From NCBI RefSeq assembly GCF_018991925.1, contig NW_024725489.1, positions 7,663,065 through 7,727,064 of the forward strand: a stretch of DNA of 64,000 nucleotides. Direction: 5' to 3'. This document shows positions 1 through 10,837 of this stretch, one piece after another. The stretch comes from Homarus americanus (taxonomy: Eukaryota > Arthropoda > Malacostraca > Decapoda > Nephropidae). The notes under the pieces were generated by a model that saw nothing but the letters and a program-made list of their open reading frames with translations, was not told where the DNA came from and did no database searches. Within the stretch, counting starts at the first letter, position 1. Each line of letters begins with the position of its first letter. The position numbers and the translations under genes are program-made.

Positions 1-62
<62 letters not shown>
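1..62. repeat. (ATT)n microsatellite
   Basis: Nearly pure ATT triplets at the window edge. The same ATT run followed by the same unique sequence recurs at 27662-27702, where it is the tail of a truncated LINE 3' end. This run is therefore probably the tail of the equivalent LINE copy, cut by the window boundary. Confidence 0.9.
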
Positions 63-545
63 ATGGTTGCCCCTCGTGTTAACGAGGATGACCGGTCCAA
101 GGGCCAACACAACAACCACACCCCGAGTTAACGAGTTGCATGACTCAGTGTCAAGGAACATTCCGAGAAAGCCGAACAACTCGCCAACTGCACTGGCTAA
201 CCATTACCCCGGAACAAGATCCGCAAATCCATTAACAGCCAGGTTCCCAATTACTGGTGGTTAGACAGAGGCAAATGGCGTAAAGAAACTTGCCCATAGT
301 GTCACCACACACACACACACACACATAGTGATGCAAATGATTGTCATTATCGATCTGGCTCAGGTTCAGCAATGGTTGGTATTAGAGTTGGTGCTGGCTC
401 ACTTTGTGCCGTGCTACTGGGCCACTCACAAGGACTAGGTAACTCACAAGTGCTGGGCTGCTCACCAGTGCTGGTCACTCACATGTGTTGCGTTGGGCCA
501 CTCACAGGTGCTGAACCAAGCTGGTAGTGCCATGTAACAAACGAA
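63..545 (+). other. 5' flank of dead channel copy (segmental duplicate)
   Basis: No gene seen. Bases 63-325 match 27703-28005, and 326-545 match about 29856-30072 upstream of the intact channel gene. In the intact copy a LINE and longer CA arrays separate these two blocks. A short CA run lies at 303-325. Imperfect repeats of a CTCACAAGTGCTGG-type motif lie at about 423-515. Confidence 0.7.
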
Positions 546-1651
546 ATGTCTCGAATACTTTGTTTAGTTGAAGTATTGGTGGTGGTGGTGGCCATGGCCC
601 TGTTGGGGTGCAGGTGGGGAGTAACGTGGCTCTGTGGTTGAGTGAACCTCTCACCACCTCCTACACCACCGATAACCGCTACCTCCTCCCCTCCATAACA
701 GTCTGCCCTAACCCACCTTTCAACATAACTGCTTTATTTAGTCTGGGCTTCAACTCATCAATAGCACCTCTGGAAGACTTATAGAGACTGGACCACCAAC
801 TGGGTATGCAAAGTGACTTGGGTGAAGTGTGGCGGGCCACAGCCTGGGGTGTGGGCGACGCGGTGAGCCTGATGCAGGCGGCTGGTCAACTATACACTTA
901 CTCTCGCCACCAGATTACCGCCCCAGGCTGGGCTCTCTCCTTCACTCCTCTAGGCCGCTGCCTTACCTAAAACACCTCAGCAAGCTCGTCGTCAAGTACC
1001 AACCTTCACATCAAACTCAGGACAAAACCACAACCTCGGTGCTCTCATCCACTACTGCCCAGTGCTCAGTTTTCTTGCGAGGATATTGACACATACTGCA
1101 ACACTTCCTGCGACTTTGAACACTTCATTGATAAACTGTACGCTCAACATGAATATGAAGGCCCGTGTATCATCCTGCACTCCCCTCACGACCCCCCTAC
1201 ATTATCAGACACAGAGGCAGTAATACCTCTCTTATTCTTAGATACATTTCAATTTAAACCTGCGAAGCTGGACATCTGGGTTGCTTCCCGCCGACTACAA
1301 CGACTGGAGAGCGGGCCGTCTGGGTGTGAGAAGAGGCCAAACTACAGCGAGGTACAGTGCCAATAGTTGTGTGGAGAGCCTTGTCACCCCCGCAGTCTTA
1401 CAGTTAGACCACCACATGCTACTTGGTCCAACATAAGTTTTCACCATTCTTGCTTAAGGAAACCTGAGCGTCAGACCTTTGAACACCAGAAATTGACGGA
1501 TGAGTTCTACTCGTGTATGGACACGTGTAAAACTCACTGTACCAAGTCCTTCATCGGGTACATCTTTAAGCATGAAAACCACGATGGATCAGATATCTTA
1601 GTGACTTTACGCCCACAAGCCAATTTCCTCTCCATCTTCACAGAGAGTAAG
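546..1651 (+). pseudogene. DEG/ENaC three-unit channel, dead copy, exon 1 (unit 1)
   Basis: Collinear with exon 1 of the intact gene at 30073-31179, so it encodes TM1 and the ectodomain of channel unit 1. It is broken. A G-run at 605-608 has four G where the intact copy has five, a -1 frameshift just after TM1. In-frame stops lie at 782-784 (CAG to TAG), 968-970 (TAC to TAA) and 1364-1366 (CAG to TAG). The GTGAGA donor after 1651 is kept. Several independent lesions argue against sequencing error. Confidence 0.9.
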
Positions 1652-1727
1652 GTGAGAGTAAGCTTGAAACACTTAGTGCAGTCACGTGTTTGATGTCTCA
1701 AAAATTACAGCTTAAAGGTGTATTGAT

Positions 1728-1865
1728 GGTGTTCCTCACACTCTACCCTCATGTTGTTCCTCACACTCTACCCTCATGTTGTTCCTCACACTCTACCCTC
1801 ATGTTGTTCCTCACACTCTACCCTCATGTCGTTCATCACACTCTACCCTCATGTTGTTCATCACA
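1728..1865 (+). repeat. 25-bp minisatellite in intron 1 (dead copy)
   Basis: About five tandem copies of a 25-bp unit containing CTCACACTCTACCCTCATG. The same array is longer (about 14 units) in the intact gene at 31256-31620, so copy number has changed since the duplication. Confidence 0.9.
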
Positions 1866-1937
1866 CACACATCCTCCACCACGCACCTTCCTAGTCTACA
1901 AGCCGCTCTGACGGGAATACAAAATATTGTACAGTAC

Positions 1938-1958
1938 ACAGCTAACCTAACCTAACCT
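1938..1958. repeat. interstitial CCTAA telomere-type repeat
   Basis: A short run of CTAACCTAACCTAA inside intron 1, the arthropod (TTAGG)n telomere motif. The equivalent spot in the intact gene is 31697-31716. Confidence 0.8.
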
Positions 1959-2183
1959 AAATTAGAAATTTTTTAACTTTATATAATTCCCAACAACTTT
2001 ATCATTGTAAGTTTGTTTTCAATAATCTTTTAAGCTGACTGGGGTCACTATAAGTCTAGCTAATAGTTCTCCAACCCTCAGTAAAGACATGAAGCTGAGG
2101 CTTTGGTTCAACTTTTTATGATAACGTTGATGGTAAACTGTTAATGTACTCACTGACTGACTGTTCGTTGTCTTGTGCTGCAG

Positions 2184-3377
2184 CCTTACCCACTCTGGCG
2201 TCTCTAGGTTGATATGGACAGCAGCCTGGCCCTCTTCCTCGGGGTGTCACTCCTCTCCTTCTGGTCACTACTGGGTCGCATCCTCCGCTATCTGGCCAAC
2301 AAAGTACATCTCCAGTCTCATCAGTCACAGTCAGTCAAGTCAGTATCATATTCACACGTCACCTGTGAAACGCAACCACAGGATTCTGTAGAGCCTAAAG
2401 ATTGGATGAGAGAGAAAGAGGAGGTGAAGATGCCACGGTGGGAGAGGGTGTGGGCTGTGGTGGGCGTGGTGGTTCTGGTGGTCATGACGTGTGTCCACTC
2501 CCTGGTGACTGTGGCAGCCTACCTGTGGCAGCCCGTCGCCACTTCCATCCCCATGACAAGAGATCCTCTGCCCTTCTCCGGCGTCACCGTATGCCCCGAC
2601 ATGCCCTTCAAGTCGCACGTACTAACAAACTATAACATACACCCTGTAGTAAGCAGTTGTTTTGAGCCAAGAGAAATACTCCTCAATGATGTGTTGACAA
2701 AGTTGCCTGGACTGTGGCAAGGACAGGTCGACTTGGTGTCACTGTGGTGGGAGGCAGCCAAGGAGCAGAGTGAAGTTGTTCCCAGAGTTATAATCTCCTG
2801 TAAACTTCAAGAAACCTGGAGGCCCATAATGACCACCAACAACGTGTGCTACCAGCTGACATCTCCATTTCCCATAAACAACAAGAAAGACGTCAGCCTC
2901 ACACTAGCGGCCACTGCTGAGTTCTTGGAGTTTTTTCGTTTGTCAGATTGCTTTCTGTACAAAGAGAAGACCATGTGGATTATAATACCTAACCTGGGAG
3001 ACACGCCGCTACTCGCATCCCGCCAGAACAGATACTCTTACCAACACATAGAGAAATGTTTCCATGGGCGGGAGATAGTTGTGCTGCCACAGGTGGTGCA
3101 GCGCGCCACACCCTGTCTGCCTGCACCCTACAGCCGCACCACCTGCATTGACTGCTACACACTACAGGCAGCCGCCACCCACGTGGGCTGCACACTGCCC
3201 TACATGAACCTCTCATACCTCCCACCCTGCCACACACAGGGTCAGTACCAACAAAGTAAAAAATACATGGTGAGCACCGACTCACCCACCTTAAACACGG
3301 TAAGATGTATGCATGACTGCCCCCAAGAGTGTCACACTGTGTACTACCACCTTCAGTCAGTAAACATTATTCCTAAC
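2184..3377 (+). pseudogene. dead channel copy, exon 2 first part (unit 1 TM2, unit 2 ectodomain)
   Basis: Starts after a TGCTGCAG acceptor, as in the intact gene. It encodes TM2 of unit 1, the cytosolic linker, TM1 of unit 2 and most of the unit 2 ectodomain. An in-frame stop lies at 2205-2207, where the intact gene has TTG, just before the pore helix. A 12-base in-frame deletion near 2927 removes RDDLQ-region residues. The frame then stays open to 3377, where a gypsy LTR begins. The last five bases, CTAAC, are the target-site duplication. Confidence 0.9.
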
Positions 3378-3708
3378 TGGAGATGTTCGGGGTACTTGGT
3401 TCTAACTACTGGGGCGAACATAAACACCTGTAGAGTTCTGTAGGTTCTTATTAACGGAAATAAACAGGAGTGCGCTTACAAGCGCAGGTAGTCCTTACAC
3501 TCCTATAGGGTCAACTGACCTCACTCTGACCTCTCAGGCGACATGTGGTAAGTGGTACATTAGCAGCTTCCAGATGTCGCCAGGCACATTTATCTAAGCG
3601 TGTGGTGACATGAAACAGGGGCATTGCCACACGCTACTGACTAGAGAAATAATGTGTATATATAGAGCACATACATGGTATACATACAACATACATAATA
3701 TACATACA
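3378..3708 (-). repeat. gypsy copy 1, 3' LTR
   Basis: 331 bp, begins TGGAGATG and ends TACATACA on the + strand. It is almost identical to 7104-7434. Since the element reads leftward, this is the 3' LTR. Confidence 0.92.
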
Positions 3709-3723
3709 CCTCCCCTCCCCCCT
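3709..3723 (-). promoter_or_regulatory. polypurine tract of gypsy copy 1
   Basis: CCTCCCCTCCCCCC on the + strand, a purine run on the element strand directly abutting the 3' LTR. This is where plus-strand DNA synthesis is primed. Copy 2 has the same tract at 48076-48088. Confidence 0.8.
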
Positions 3724-3792
3724 ATACACTCATAGCAAAGGTCTTGAGCGGACCTTTTCCTGTGGATCCGTTCTGAGCGTCGAGGGGCTTAA

Positions 3793-4582
3793 TCACTGTG
3801 GGGGAATATGGGACTCAGCACTGGTGACGGGGTCAGCAGGATGCGTTACGGGGCGGAGGAAACAGCAGTTCCTCCACCACATCCGACCGCTGGGTAACCG
3901 CACCTGGTAGTCCCGTGACCTGCTGAGACCCATGACTACGCCCACTTTGTCCCAACGTAGGGAGGTCGGGTCCTGGACACGGACTTGGGTGCCGACACTC
4001 AACCTGGGGAGAGAACGGGCGTGGTCGTTGTGGCGGGCGACGACGTCTTGAATACGTTCAGCAGCTCGGCGATCAAAATCCTCTGTCTTGGCCTGCCACT
4101 CCTTGGAGAAGGATTGAGGGTGAGCAGGGACACAAGAACGGAGGGGCGTCCATACAAGACCTGGGCAGGGGAGCATCCGGTGTAATTGGGTGTGTTGCGG
4201 AGCTCAAGGAGACCCTGGTCGAAGGCCTCGCAGTCAATATTCCCAGAAGGGGCCACTTTGAGGATGAGGTGCTTCAGGGATTTAACAGCAGCCTCAGCCT
4301 GGCCGTTGGACTGCGGGTAATGAGACGGTGACAACACATGCCGGACTCCCCATCGGTCGAGGAACCCAGCAAAGTCCCGGCTTGTGAACTGGGGCCCTCC
4401 GTTGGTTCACAGGCGTACAGGAACGCCCACGTCACGGAAGTAGTGGCGGAACTTGCTGATGGTGGCGGCAGATGTCGTATCATTACCTCACTTGATGACA
4501 ACCGGCCAACCCGAGAGACGGTCGATGATAACCAGGAAGGACTCTCCTGACACACAGAAAATGTCGGCCGACACAGACTCAA
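3793..4582 (-). pseudogene. gypsy copy 1 integrase, middle and C-terminal parts, frameshifted
   Basis: Three overlapping frames (4274-4582, 3999-4337, 3793-4176) carry successive pieces of the integrase that is open in copy 2 (48088-49284). They include the HYPQSNG block with the catalytic Glu of the DDE core and the C-terminal SH3-like region before the polypurine tract. At least two frameshifts make it non-functional. Confidence 0.85.
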
Positions 4583-5429
4583 AGGGGCGGGTGGGGTTGT
4601 CGTCGCTCATGAAGGGTTCCTGCTGCTGGCTGGGTTGCAATACTTGGCGGGGCTTACACGCCTGGACAGCATTGGAGATGCCGGGGTCGATGCCAGGCCG
4701 GAACACAGTCTGTCTTGCATGCCGTTTGGTGGCCTCGGCTCCACGATGACTGTCGTGGAGGCAAGCCAAGGCGTGGGGACGTGAAGCAGCAGGGACAACT
4801 ACCGAAGGAGAGGTGTCACTGGCCAGAGGTAGGGGTAGGGCGGCAGCAGGGTAGTTGCTGCTCCCTTCGTGCACCCTGTTGGCGTATTTTACCTCGAGAA
4901 TCAGTGTTGGAAAGTCCTGGGAGATGATGGCCAACTCTTGGCAATGTCTGTAGCACAGCAAAGGAGTCGGGACGCCATTATGCACGTCAATCCCGGCTTG
5001 ACATGACCTGTTGCCAAAGGTGATCTGTGCTTGGAGTGAACCTAGGGCTGGGGCCATCTGTGAACCATCTGCAGTGACGCGGAGGTCCTTGGGAGGCGGT
5101 CCTAGATCACTTGGAGAGAGCCCCAAGCATTGCAAATGCTGGGGACCGATGACCGTAGCCTCAGCGCCGGTGTCGGGCAGCATCTCGAGACAGGATGACA
5201 CGCTGCCATAGGTCACGATGACGCTGACGTGCTGGGGGACTTTGGTCCTGGGACGCGAGGAGTATACCCTTCTAATATGGGTCGGGCTTTGTCCAGGGTC
5301 GTCGTGCCTCTGATTTGGCGACTGTGGGCGGCCCTCACTGGTGGAAGGGCGCTGCTGCTTCCGCCGAAGCTGTCTCTTAGGTTTGTTGGTCGGACAACAC
5401 TTGTCGTAGTGGCCCAGACGACCACACAC
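4488..5429 (-). pseudogene. gypsy copy 1 zinc knuckle, protease, integrase N-terminus; RT/RNase H deleted
   Basis: A 313-codon open frame that starts in the CCHC zinc knuckle. It continues through an aspartic protease with an intact active site (LPDTGAEATVIG). It then jumps, near 4800, straight into the integrase HHCC finger and the first catalytic Asp (FESVSADIF). In copy 2 the whole RT and RNase H lie between these points. The frame stays open across the junction, so the deletion made a protease-integrase fusion. It breaks again in the integrase core. Confidence 0.88.
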
Positions 5430-5776
5430 ATTGCACTGGACGCGTTTGGCTGGGCACCGTACTGTAAGTGGCCAGTGGCCCTTGCGGCCACAACTGTCGC
5501 AGGTAGACTCAGCGGCTGGACATACCTGTGTTCCGTGCTACCTACCACAGCTGTTGCAAAGGGAGCCGGGCGTGGGCGTGGTGGGCGTAGGCGTTGGGGC
5601 AGACTTCTTGTCTTTCTTGTATTGGGACATAGCCCGTACGGCTGTAGGGGGAGCTCGGATGGCAGAGGTAGCACACCTGGCAGCCTCGTAGGAGCGACAT
5701 ACTGTCTACACATCCTTAAGAGGAGAGGAAGAGTCGAAGGAGGTGAGGCGTTGGACAAGCTCCTCGTCCTTAACAC
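5213..5776 (-). pseudogene. gypsy copy 1 gag C-terminus / nucleocapsid frame
   Basis: Overlaps the zinc-knuckle region in another frame and links the gag frame (5780-6547) to the protease frame. The CCHC residues are read partly here and partly in the 4488-5429 frame, so at least one frameshift lies in nucleocapsid. Whether any of it was a programmed gag-pol shift cannot be told. Confidence 0.5.
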
Positions 5777-5779
5777 CCA

Positions 5780-6547
5780 TCAGATCACCTGCTTCAACTG
5801 GGTCTCCTCGCACTGCTGGTGATTACTGGGACATATGTCAATCTCTTCCGAGGCTCTCTTGAGTCGTACGTAGAAATCATCAAAAGTCTCGCCCTCCATC
5901 TGTCTACAGCTAAACACTTCCCTCCTGCGGAGAGCTTCATTTCGCTGACCTTTGATGTGTCGTTCTAGAACATCCAATACCTCCTCTACAGACAACAAAG
6001 ACGTCGGGGGCACTTGCAACGTATGTTCCAACACATGCTGGGTTCCCAAAGACAGGCACATACGTAGCTGAATGAGTTGTTTGGGCTGTGGCAAGCTCTG
6101 GAGATCCACCATTGTAGCATAATCAGTCCACCGTCGCTGCCACTCACGAAAAGTCTGGAAAGTCTCATCAGGCTTCAAGGTGGGTGGGGGTTGGACAACC
6201 ACTTTGGTAGAGGGCGTTGACGAGGTATCTGAGCCAGTCGGTACCTGAGTAGTGGAAGGGCCAAGGGCTTGATTAGCAGTGAGGCTAGATATCAAAGCTG
6301 CAAACCGTTCGTTATCTTCCAATCTCCTTTGGTGGTCCTCAGCATGTCTTTTCACTTCGTCCTGACGCCTCTCCTCCCTCATAAGCTTCATCAGAGCAAT
6401 TATCTCTGAGGACAAGGCTGAGGGTCGAGGGGTGTGGCTGGGAGAGGGTAGGGCGTCGCCCATTGACTGGTCATCCATCTCTGTAGAGCTGTCATCCGTC
6501 TGATTCATCCGGGCGCTAGAGACACCGCTGCGTGAGGTCCGGGGCAT
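5780..6547 (-). CDS. gag: gypsy copy 1 gag
   Basis: 255 codons starting with an ATG near the PBS side of the element. It has a Ser/Thr-rich acidic N-terminus, a charged coiled-coil-like stretch (MKLMREERRQDEVKRHAE), and a capsid-like region with FREWQRRWTDYATM and LQSLPQPKQLIQLRMCLS. The same protein is encoded, more damaged, at 51614-52300. The frame ends just before the zinc knuckles. It would form the particle core of the element. It is an element gene, not a host gene. Confidence 0.85.
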   Translation of the reverse strand: MPRTSRSGVSSARMNQTDDSSTEMDDQSMGDALPSPSHTPRPSALSSEIIALMKLMREERRQDEVKRHAEDHQRRLEDNERFAALISSLTANQALGPSTTQVPTGSDTSSTPSTKVVVQPPPTLKPDETFQTFREWQRRWTDYATMVDLQSLPQPKQLIQLRMCLSLGTQHVLEHTLQVPPTSLLSVEEVLDVLERHIKGQRNEALRRREVFSCRQMEGETFDDFYVRLKRASEEIDICPSNHQQCEETQLKQVI

Positions 6548-6654
6548 AATTACTTTATCTGTATATTGTATCTCAAATCAGTGTTGACCGGTCAGCCCGT
6601 CGTATCAACCAGATCAGAGACAACAAAATTAATTGAATACACAGATAAGTAACT

Positions 6655-6685
<31 letters not shown>

Positions 6686-7084
6686 TATGAAGAAATGACC
6701 GCGGTCAGTGTGTTCGTGCGTGGGTTGGTGTGTGTAGGCGCGGTGGAGCGCGGAGGGAAGCGAGGCGGTGGGGGGTGAGCAGTGGGGGGTGAGTTACCCT
6801 CGAGGCAGCCGGGGACACCATTCCTCACAAATGCCCTATATGTATATCAGCCTTCCACCTTAGGGAATCCTTTAAAACAAGGACACACACTTTAACACTA
6901 CACACACACGAGGGGCACTTAAAGACACTTCACAGGAAATTGCGGTCACTGCACACTGCACAAAACTCGTTGGTCAGTCAAAATAATTTTTGGGGGAGAC
7001 AATGGCGACGGATGACGGAGTTGACAGAGGAGGTCCACCGGCCTTGATTTTACATGAACGCACTTATTTCCACTTAATCGATCA
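6548..7084 (-). other. gypsy copy 1 untranslated leader
   Basis: Between gag and PBS, with no coding signal. It contains a short (TA)n at about 6653-6678 and a GC-rich stretch at 6735-6790. The corresponding part of copy 2 is 52370-52860. Confidence 0.7.
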
Positions 7085-7103
7085 CTTGATACTCACTGCG
7101 CCA
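7085..7103 (-). promoter_or_regulatory. primer-binding site of gypsy copy 1
   Basis: Directly internal to the 5' LTR the element strand reads TGGCGCAGTGAGTA, beginning with the TGG expected to pair with a tRNA CCA end. Copy 2 has the same 14 bases beside its 5' LTR. The tRNA species cannot be named from sequence alone. Confidence 0.75.
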
Positions 7104-7434
7104 TGGAGATGTTCGGGGTACTTGGTTCTAACTACAGGGGCGAACATAAACACCTGTAGAGTTCTGTAGGTTCTTATTAAAGGAAATATACAGGAGTGCA
7201 CTTACAAGCGCAGGTAGTCCTTACACTCCTATAGGGTCAACTGACCTCACTCTGACCTCTCAGGCGACATGTGGTAAGTGGTACATTAGCAGCTTCCAGA
7301 TGTCGCCAGGCACATTTATCTAAGCGTGTGGTGACATGAAACAGGGGCATTGTCACACGCTACTGACTAGAGAAATAATGTGTATATATAGAGTACATAC
7401 ATGGTATACACACAACATACATAATATACATACA
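7104..7434 (-). repeat. gypsy copy 1, 5' LTR
   Basis: 331 bp, the partner of 3378-3708, with a handful of differences between the two. Near-identity points to a fairly recent insertion. Confidence 0.92.
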
Positions 7435-7810
7435 CTAGCGACTACGTGTTCAGAATTATTATGCCGCTGAAATATTACGTCACCATCACTAAATATGTAT
7501 CACGTCGCTCAGCAGTCTGTTATGTGGCCTGGGAGGTATTGTTGGGCTGTATGTCGGGTGGTCAGTGATGGGGGTAAGGTTGTCACACGCTACTGACTAG
7601 AGAAATAATGTGTATATATAGAGTACATACATGGTATACATACAACATACATAATATACATACACTAACGACTACATGTTCAGAATTATTATGCCGATGA
7701 AATATTACGTGATCATCACTAAATATGTATCACGTCGCTCAGCAGACTGTTATGTGGCCTGGGAGGTATTGTTGGGCTGTATGTCGGGTGGACAATGATG
7801 GGGGTGGGGG
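7351..7810 (+). repeat. 230-bp tandem duplication across the LTR/exon boundary
   Basis: The end of the LTR plus the start of the following exon piece (7351-7580) is repeated directly at 7581-7810. The second copy retains the original CTAAC while the first reads CTAGC. The duplication must post-date the gypsy insertion because it carries LTR sequence. Confidence 0.88.
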
Positions 7811-8225
7811 AGGCCCTGGCTGCTGTAGTACTGCGTCGTGTTGGGGGCGTCGTTAACCATACTTGCCGCTTCCTGTGCCTCATGGTGGCCGCTGTATTCT
7901 GGAGTCAATGTGTGTTCTGGTATGTGTGGGATCATCCGTATTACACCACTTATAACATGGAGAACGTCCGCTCGCACCACTTTCCCTCGCTCACTGTCTG
8001 CCGCTGGCCACCCTTCAACCTGTCACTCCTGATGGAGCTGGGCCTCGCCTACGACTGTAAGACCTCGTGCACCAAGTACAGGTGTTACAACAGCACCACC
8101 GTGTTGAGGGACCTGCCGGGGCTGTGGGGAACACACTCCCTACACCACGTGTGGGACGCCGCCGCCTGGGACCTTCAAGACCTCGTCACTGGTTACTACC
8201 TTGACGGTCATCACTACCATGTGTC
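7440..8225 (+). pseudogene. dead channel copy, exon 2 second part (unit 2 TM2, unit 3 TM1)
   Basis: Resumes exactly where 3377 stopped. It encodes the end of unit 2 with its TM2, then TM1 and the start of the ectodomain of unit 3, as in 33144-33701. The first 130 bases are present twice because of the 230-bp duplication. Both copies lack one base (CACGTCGC for CACAGTCGC, near 7502 and 7732), a frameshift ahead of TM2. The frame is open from 7795 to the GTGAGT donor after 8225. Confidence 0.88.
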
Positions 8226-9069
8226 GTGAGTTGTCCACACACATACACACGCACACACACCAGGTGACCTAACAAAGTGTTAGGAGTAAGGGTGCCAACA
8301 GAGGTGCTCCTGTTCTCACAAGGTCAACAATTTAATGCCAATGAAAGAAAAGATAGACAGACAGACATATATGTATAACGACTGTGGTAGACATAATAGG
8401 GGTGGTAGACATAATAGGGGTGGTAGACATGCATGATGGGGGTAACAGACATGCATGACGGGAGACAGACATGTATGACAGGAGTGACAGACATAAACTT
8501 TTCTGGGTGAGAGCTTATTTATATTTGATGTAGATTCTTAACTTTTTGAGTTAGATGACATAAACCTTGAGTACGATCACTTTTGGATACGATAACTGTC
8601 ATAAGTCAGATAATAATTTAACACCATATGTACGATAATTTAACGACATGAGTACGATGACTAATGGGGTTAGTGTCGTACTCAAGCAATTAAACAAAAA
8701 AATCTGTCCAAGGTATTACAGAAAATTAATTACCATTATCTTGATGACGTGTTAGTACTTGGGTCTGAGGTAAATTTCTTTATTTCTTGTTTAGTTTTGT
8801 GGTCACATGATACACTGGTGGCGGTAACATGTTTCCACACAGCCAACAGATAAAAACAAATGGCACAACGACGGCGTTAGATAGTTATTTTGTTTTCATT
8901 TCAGTCATCATGATACAAGATTATGTGGAGTGGTAGCCTTTTGCAGCCCCCAGTGTGATGGCCCTGATACATGAATTAAACAAACAGTAGAGCAACTAAC
9001 TTACGACAGGTGATAACGTTATAACTTGTTACGAGAATTGGAATGGTTAAATTTGTTTGTGCTGTACAG
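8226..9069 (+). other. intron 2 of dead channel copy
   Basis: Begins GTGAGT and ends CTGTACAG, collinear with 33702-34528. It contains a CA run, a few copies of a GTAGACATAATAGGGG-type repeat (8387-8440) and AT-rich unique sequence. No gene seen. Confidence 0.75.
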
Positions 9070-9741
9070 GGAGAACGGGGACGGCGGAGTGTGGCGCCCG
9101 GTGGTGACGGAACACAACCGCTGCTACACCTTCACCCCGAAGGCAGGGACCAGCCTCACCTCCTACACCATCACCCTCAACACACAGTACGTCGGGGAGA
9201 GGAGACTGCCCCGCGACAACGACACTGCCAAGATGTTCCTTAATTCACTCAGATATGAAAACCCGCCTCATGCCATCCTCAGAGTACACGCTACAGAAGA
9301 TGTGCTGTACAGGCAAGACAACCACAGTACTGAGCAGCTGTACTACAGTAACCCAACGGCTGTAGAGTACGTGGTTGATCAAGTGCTGGTGAAGAAGCTG
9401 CCCCGGGCTGGCCGCCTCTGTCATCGGGGTGGTGGGTACTCCCAGGAGGAATGTGTGTGACGCTGCCAAGCTTCTCTTACCGCCCAGGTCATGGGCTGCC
9501 GTCTACCTTACCTCACCTGGTTCACTCACCCTTACCTCTGCAACACTTCTCTTCACTATTCATCTTAACCGCGACAAGTCGGCGAACAGAAGGTTTACAA
9601 CAGCATCATGTTGGGCAGAGGGACGACAGAATACATGGAAGACACGGCATTTCGGGCCTCCTGCCCCTCTGCCTGCACCCACAACCACTACACTGCCACC
9701 TTCCACAAGAGGTCTGTCTACTTTAGCAACGTCTCCGTCAC
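9070..9741 (+). pseudogene. dead channel copy, exon 3 (unit 3 ectodomain)
   Basis: Collinear with intact exon 3 (34529-35203). The unit 3 ectodomain is readable, but a TGA at 9458-9460 replaces a Ser codon inside the YSQEEC block and a TAA at 9566-9568 replaces a Tyr codon. The donor GTGAGT after 9741 is intact. No copy of the last exon (TM2 of unit 3) was found downstream, so this copy could not make a complete third unit. Confidence 0.88.
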
Positions 9742-9856
9742 GTGAGTGTTCTCAGTCCCGCCTAAAGTGGCCATATAAAGGTATGACGGCCTATAGTGTG
9801 TTTTCCTCAGATTGATATATTTATACCGTATAGCTCTCTCACCTGCGACTAGAGGA

Positions 9857-10212
9857 CCAGTAAGGGCCAACCTCCATGATCCAGTAAGGCCCATCCTTCA
9901 TGGTTAAGTAAGGGCCATCCTTCATGGTCCAGTAATGGCCATCCTTCATGGTCCAGTAAGGGCCATCCTCCATGGTCCAGTAAGGCCCATCCTCCATGGT
10001 CCAGTAAGGGCCATCCTTCATGGTCCAGTAAGTGCCATCCTCTATGGTCCAGTAAGGGCCAACCTCCATGGTCCAGTAAGGCCCATCCTTCATAGTCCAG
10101 TAAGGGCCATCCTCCATGGTCCAGTAAGGCCCATCCTCCATGGTCCAGTAAGGGACATCCTCTATGGTCCAGGAAGGGCCATCCTTCATGGTCCAGTGAG
10201 GGCCATCTTGCA
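9857..10212. repeat. 24-bp minisatellite, array 1
   Basis: About 15 tandem copies of a 24-bp unit CCATCCTCCATGGTCCAGTA with variants, in the intron after exon 3. The unit is a multiple of three without stops, so long meaningless open frames appear on both strands. Related arrays lie at 10838-11143, 11765-12000 and 35316-35803. Confidence 0.93.
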
Positions 10213-10617
10213 TGGCCCGGTGTTAGTACAGGAGGAAACTGTAATACTTGGAGTAAACCTGACATGTTCAGTTGTGTCAACATACTCCTCGGGGTATAGG
10301 GACCCCGAGTCACAGACAGGAGAGAGGTAAGTAAGTCTGTACTGCCAGCCCAGGTAACGTTAGTTGGCAACCCTTCACAGTCACCTGACTTGTTCTAACC
10401 TAACCTAACCTAATCCAAGACTTTATTCATCCTATCTGACGGTACGTATGCGCTTGAGGCTGCAGTGCTGCCCGCGTCTTATGTTACATGGAATCTCTAT
10501 AACTAGGAATTTCACGTAATTCCTAAAATGTTCAGGCGTTTCTTATAATCGCTACGACTATCGATAAAATTTAATGGTTACGTTAGCTGACGGTGACAGC
10601 CATTACAAGAAATGCAG

Positions 10618-10717
10618 ACACGACATGTCGGGCCTCCTGCCTCTCTGCCTGCACCCACAACCACTACACTGCCACCTTCCACAAGAAGTCTGTCTACTTT
10701 AGCAACGTCTCCGTCAC
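10618..10717 (+). pseudogene. extra copy of exon 3 tail, number 2
   Basis: About 100 bases matching the last part of exon 3 (CPSAC cysteine block to the exon end), with the GTGAGT donor but no acceptor or upstream exon sequence. It is the first part of a tandemly repeated unit of about 927 bp. Confidence 0.85.
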
Positions 10718-10837
10718 GTGAGTGTTCTCAGTCCCGCCTAAAGTGGCCATATAAAGGTATGGCGGCCTATGGTGTGTTTTGCTCAGATTCATATATTTAT
10801 ACAGTATAGCTCTCTCACCTGTGACTAGAGGTCCAGT

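Larger units (their letters stand above)
3378..7434 (-). mobile_element. Ty3/gypsy LTR retrotransposon, copy 1 (RT-deleted)
   Basis: A complete insertion on the - strand inside exon 2 of the dead channel copy. It has two 331-bp LTRs, each TG...CA on the + strand, and a 5-bp target duplication (CTAAC at 3373-3377, CTAGC at 7435-7439). The PBS lies at 7085-7103 and the polypurine tract at 3709-3723. Internally it keeps gag, zinc knuckles, protease and integrase, but reverse transcriptase and RNase H are deleted. The deletion junction is near 4800, where copy 2 (47761-53213) has about 1.7 kb more. It is therefore non-autonomous. Confidence 0.92.
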
